Shown here piece by piece: positions 60,755 to 64,000 of a stretch of DNA of 64,000 bases. The position numbers and the translations under genes were made by a program. Source of the DNA: Leuctra nigra (Eukaryota > Arthropoda > Insecta > Plecoptera > Leuctridae); the NCBI GenBank assembly GCA_934045905.1, contig OW203762.1:9949647-10013646 (forward strand), given 5' to 3'. Under the pieces are notes generated by a model that was not told where the DNA came from, ran no database searches, and saw only the letters and a list, made by a program, of their open reading frames with translations. Positions within the stretch are counted from its first letter, which is position 1. Every line of letters starts with the position of its first letter.

Positions 60755-61652
60755 ATAATTGAGCGAGCGAAGCGAGCGTCTCCTTTTGGCTCTTTTGGCA
60801 CGGACCTCTGTTTTTTTTTTGTTTTTTTTGTTTTTGTTTTTGGCTGCTAATAGCCGATACACAGGTCGCACCGTTTCACCGATCGATCTGAAATTTTGCA
60901 CACATGTAAAACCAACCTTCTCTGTTTGCAGACTCTAATTTTTTTGAAATCCATTCATTGGTTGAAATTTAATTAAACATCTCCTGATAGGCTGAAAAAT
61001 GAAAATGGACTTCGACAAATGTGATCGACCTTATATTTTGCATGGTTATTAGGACCAACATTGTCTCTTATTTTACAAATTTTCAGCCAAATCCTCCCAT
61101 TGGTTAAAATTTAAAAAAATATTTCATGTGCTTTTTGAAATTTAATCCAGAACCGTTTGACCGATCAACTTAAAATTTTGTATGGTCATCGGGTCCAACA
61201 TTATCTGTATTTTTGACAATTTTCAGACTAAACTGTGTTTAAATTCAAAAGTTATCGACAGTTTACGGATATTTTGCGTGTTGGCTATCATATTTCTCGA
61301 ATTTCATATTTCACGGAATCTTCGAATCTTCACTTCAAGGTTGTTAGAGCAGAAACTTTCAAACGTATTATGAAACTGATATGACCGTTTAACATTTTTT
61401 TGAACGATATCCTGTGATTTTTGGAAATTAACAAGGCATCGTTCAATCATAAAGGTTCAATCGATCAACTTAAAACTTGCGTGGTTATTGGGACCAATAT
61501 TTTAGGAATTGTTGGAGATTTTCATACAAGTCTGTGACGAAATTCAAGAATTATTGGCTTTTAAGGACATTTTCGATAAACATAATTTCGGTTCGAGGTA
61601 TTGCGCGTATCCGTGCTCGCTCATCAACGCGTTACTCAGAGCGTTTTCCTAG
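60755..61652 (-). repeat. Repeat family A, copy 4 (inverted)
   Basis: Near-identical reverse complement of 22536-23400, running from ttgagcgagcgaagcgagcg through a T-rich tract to gagcgttttcctag. Nested in retroposon W. Confidence 0.8.
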
Positions 61653-63486
61653 TTATCAAATATGCTCATGTGTAAGGGCTACCCATGCCGGACAGGTCAG
61701 TGGTGAGGTCCAGACAAAGAGCAGCCTAACCATGTCTAACCATGTCTAACCAGGCCTAACCATGTCCTTTCTTGAATTTGCGGTCCCCATCGGGCCGACC
61801 TTCCCCCTCGAGATGGTGATGCCCCTGAAATCGTGTTCCGCCAACCCGAATCCTCACACCCCCCGGTCCGTCACCATTCCGGCCTGGCCTTCCCACCAGT
61901 GCCGGACTCCCCCGGATCGGACCCGTTAGGTCAACCCCCTCCCAATGTCCTCCACTTAATTCAACAAAGTTTAAAGTAAAATAATTAATGTGCGCAATAT
62001 AACCTCGTCGTTGACGCGCCGTAAACCCTATTAATCTATCTATCTAATGTCCTAAAAAAACGATGCGCCAAGTATATTTCTGTTTTTAAAATCATGTTTT
62101 GACTTGGCCCATTTTTTGATATCACTACTCTTCAGTGCTGCATTTTTTAGATTTCCTATATTTTTTTATAGTTGAAGAGACAATTGGCTGGTATTTTTAC
62201 ACGGAGTGTTTTTTTATGGGGATATCACTCCTTTTTTAGATGATTTTCACACTTGTAACACAAATCGGAGCAACGACTTCCTTTGAAAATATAATCCATT
62301 TCCGATTTGGTTACTAAGAAAACATGCGTTTGGTACTAAATAATTCTTAAAAAGTTGAAATGATATTCCATGAGGAATAGCGAAAGCTTCGTTCCAATCG
62401 GTCCAGCCGTTTTCGAGATATGGCATCACTTCCGGTTAACAAAATGTTGACTGAAATCACTGCCACCAAGAATTAATTTATATAAATGTTTTGTTTCATT
62501 ATAAGCCTTCTGGGTAATATGTAGTTAACTGTTATTATAGATATGGTTTATTCCCACAAATAAGTGATACGTGATGGAGCCACTTCTGGCAAGATGGCTA
62601 CTATTATGTCCACATATTAATTTAATTATTTTTACATTTCGTGTTTCCATAAAGCAGTGAAAAAACAAAGAGCAAATGAAATTGATATTTAGCTATAAAT
62701 TTATTTTTTTGGCCATAACAAACAACTATATCAACTATTTGTATTTATATTTATGCAAATGCGCCCTTGATAACCGCCATTTACCTAGTACCACAAAATC
62801 CACCAGAGGTCAGTCGTGTTCCTTATTTTCTCGAATGGCGCTCCAACAGCGAGGTTATCAGCGCATAGTAAGAGGGGATTAAAGTCTGATTTTTCATTTT
62901 TATGACGTCATTTCCGGGTTCGGTAATAGTAAATGTATATTTCGACTATTGATATTTCATATAGAGGACAGTCTGAATCGATTGGCGCAAATCTTGTTCC
63001 GATCGGTTAAGCCGTTTTTGAGGTATGACGTCACTTCCGGTTGCAAAATGGCGGCACAAAAAATTCATATGGACAAGGTATCATCAGGCAGACGAGCTGT
63101 ATATGTGGTGAAAATTTCGTGTCAATCGACCCAGCCGTTTAGGCTGTGACGGAGACCGCGTGATTTATTCCCTCCCTACCAATGTACGACAGGAGTTAGA
63201 CTTTATTATATTTAAGAAACAGATCAGAAAGATATTAACTGAGGATGCGTGTGCTTTGCACTGAGAATTGTTACAGTTATATAATTAATTTAATATTGCT
63301 GTTATCTTTTTCATGTTTTAATTTTTCGCATAATAACTTTGTCCTCTTTTTTATTAGTTTGTACTTACCTATGTAATTTTTTTTATTATTGAAAATTGTT
63401 GAATTATTTATTATGTATGTATCTGGCAGCAGGGCACATAGTGTTACGGGGGCTACCCTATTCCTGCTGCCAGCGTATTTTGAAAA

Positions 63487-63514
63487 TAATAAATAAATAA
63501 ATAAATAAATAAAG
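63487..63514 (+). repeat. (AAAT)n microsatellite
   Basis: Short aataaataaataaata tract inside element X copy 4, following a stretch (63150-63480) absent from copies 2 and 3. Confidence 0.85.
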
Positions 63515-63751
63515 ATGAAAAATAACCATTATAATCATCGGACGAAAGCCGTACAATTTCACTGTTTTCACGGCCCTCTAGCTCGCAAAGATCATATCCT
63601 ATTGTTCCCAAATTTTGTATATACGGTGGGGTGGGCCATAGCTCGAAATTAAGAGATTTCGCAACAATGTGAGATTTCCCAATTTTGAGATCCAGTAGGC
63701 CGAAAAAGCTACTTTGATGCTGACAGTAAAAGTGGGTTGCTCCAGCCTTTA

Positions 63752-63935
63752 AGGCCGATGCACAATAGACGCAAACGGACGATGCTGACGGACGACGGAG
63801 ACCGATAAAAATGTTAAAGTCGTCGTCCGTCCGCGTCCGATTGTGAACAGCCAGAGTTAATATGTCATACCTAACATCGTATCCGTCTCCGTCGTCCGTC
63901 CGCGTCGTCCGTCTGCGTCAATTGTGCATCGGCCT
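63752..63935. mobile_element. 184-bp MITE with TTA target duplication
   Basis: Inverted termini aggccgatgcacaat and attgtgcatcggcct, flanked by TTA at 63749-63751 and 63936-63938. A 3-bp TWA duplication fits PIF/Harbinger transposases. The interior is rich in cgtccgtc motifs on both strands. The empty site is visible in element X copy 3. Confidence 0.75.
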
Positions 63936-64000
63936 TTAGGTTTAAACGGTGTGTTGTGTGAGAGTGTGCGCGTCGTACGATTTGGCTGGCGTAGAGCGAC

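Larger units (their letters stand above)
60367..62042 (+). mobile_element. Retroposon W, copy 2, with 13-bp target duplication
   Basis: Flanked by taatgtcctaaaa at 60354-60366 and 62043-62055. It begins ccaccttattgcggtggtgg and ends attaatctatctatc, matching copy 1 at 33782-34175. Its centre has been invaded by a SINE inverted pair and a copy of repeat A. Confidence 0.75.
60138..64000 (+). mobile_element. Element X, copy 4 (with nested insertions, runs off the edge)
   Basis: Left foldback arm 60138-60366, right arm resuming at 62043-62217, then ggggatatcactcc, modules with cttccgg (near 62430 and 63030), the tail cacggccctctagctcgc at about 63570, and gatttggctggcgtagagcgac at the window end, just short of the expected CTAGAT. 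It is interrupted by retroposon W and a small TTA MITE. Confidence 0.8.

Overview
This is a eukaryotic, repeat-rich, intron-rich genomic window. The gene content (an ABCA-type ABC transporter with about 16 recognisable exons, an alpha-1,4-glycosyltransferase of the lactosylceramide galactosyltransferase family, and a small secreted C-type lectin) together with RTE-like non-LTR elements, Penelope-like elements and many foldback MITEs points to an arthropod, most likely an insect. A hemipteran is my guess from the style of the repeats, but the window alone does not prove it. No bacterial features (operons, RBS, CRISPR) are present.

Layout. Positions 1-10,693 (minus strand) hold an alpha-1,4-glycosyltransferase gene: an N-terminal exon (9891-10693) with transmembrane anchor and DXD motif, and a second exon (1433-1646) that joins it in phase. 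The last exon is not in the window. The 8.2-kb intron between them is largely a minisatellite of about 69 copies of a 70-bp unit. Each unit is a copy of the glycosyltransferase exon end itself (codons for YGGTYLDLDFIVM plus the 5' splice site). Two 5'-truncated LINEs sit inside the array. Positions 10.7-12.5 kb and 17.9-19.8 kb hold copies of a 1.85-kb non-coding element (called X here) with a foldback at one end and a short stem-loop plus CTAGAT at the other. A two-exon C-type lectin gene lies at 13,847-14,449 (minus). Positions 14.5-27 kb hold no confident gene, only repeats, a 725-bp near-perfect foldback (19,986-20,710), tRNA-derived SINE pieces and degenerate tandem repeats.

From 27,019 to the right edge the plus strand carries the ABCA transporter. 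Exons encode the N-terminal half-transporter, the complete first nucleotide-binding domain, and the second membrane domain. The second nucleotide-binding domain must lie beyond 64,000. Its introns hold a full-length RTE-like LINE (30,046-33,418, with 13-bp target duplication), several foldback elements, and at 37,209-47,562 an inverted array of nearly identical Penelope-like retroelements (reverse transcriptase plus GIY-YIG endonuclease). A 200-N gap (37,009-37,208) lies in the same intron, and the exon(s) for the rest of transmembrane domain 1 are missing there: the phases of the flanking exons do not match.

The right end (59.3-64 kb) is a nest of insertions: element X interrupted by a retroposon with a 13-bp target duplication, itself containing a SINE inverted pair and another interspersed repeat (called A), plus a small TTA-flanked MITE. 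The three host genes do not form an evident pathway. Their common feature is heavy remodelling by transposons and by tandem duplications that include splice donors.
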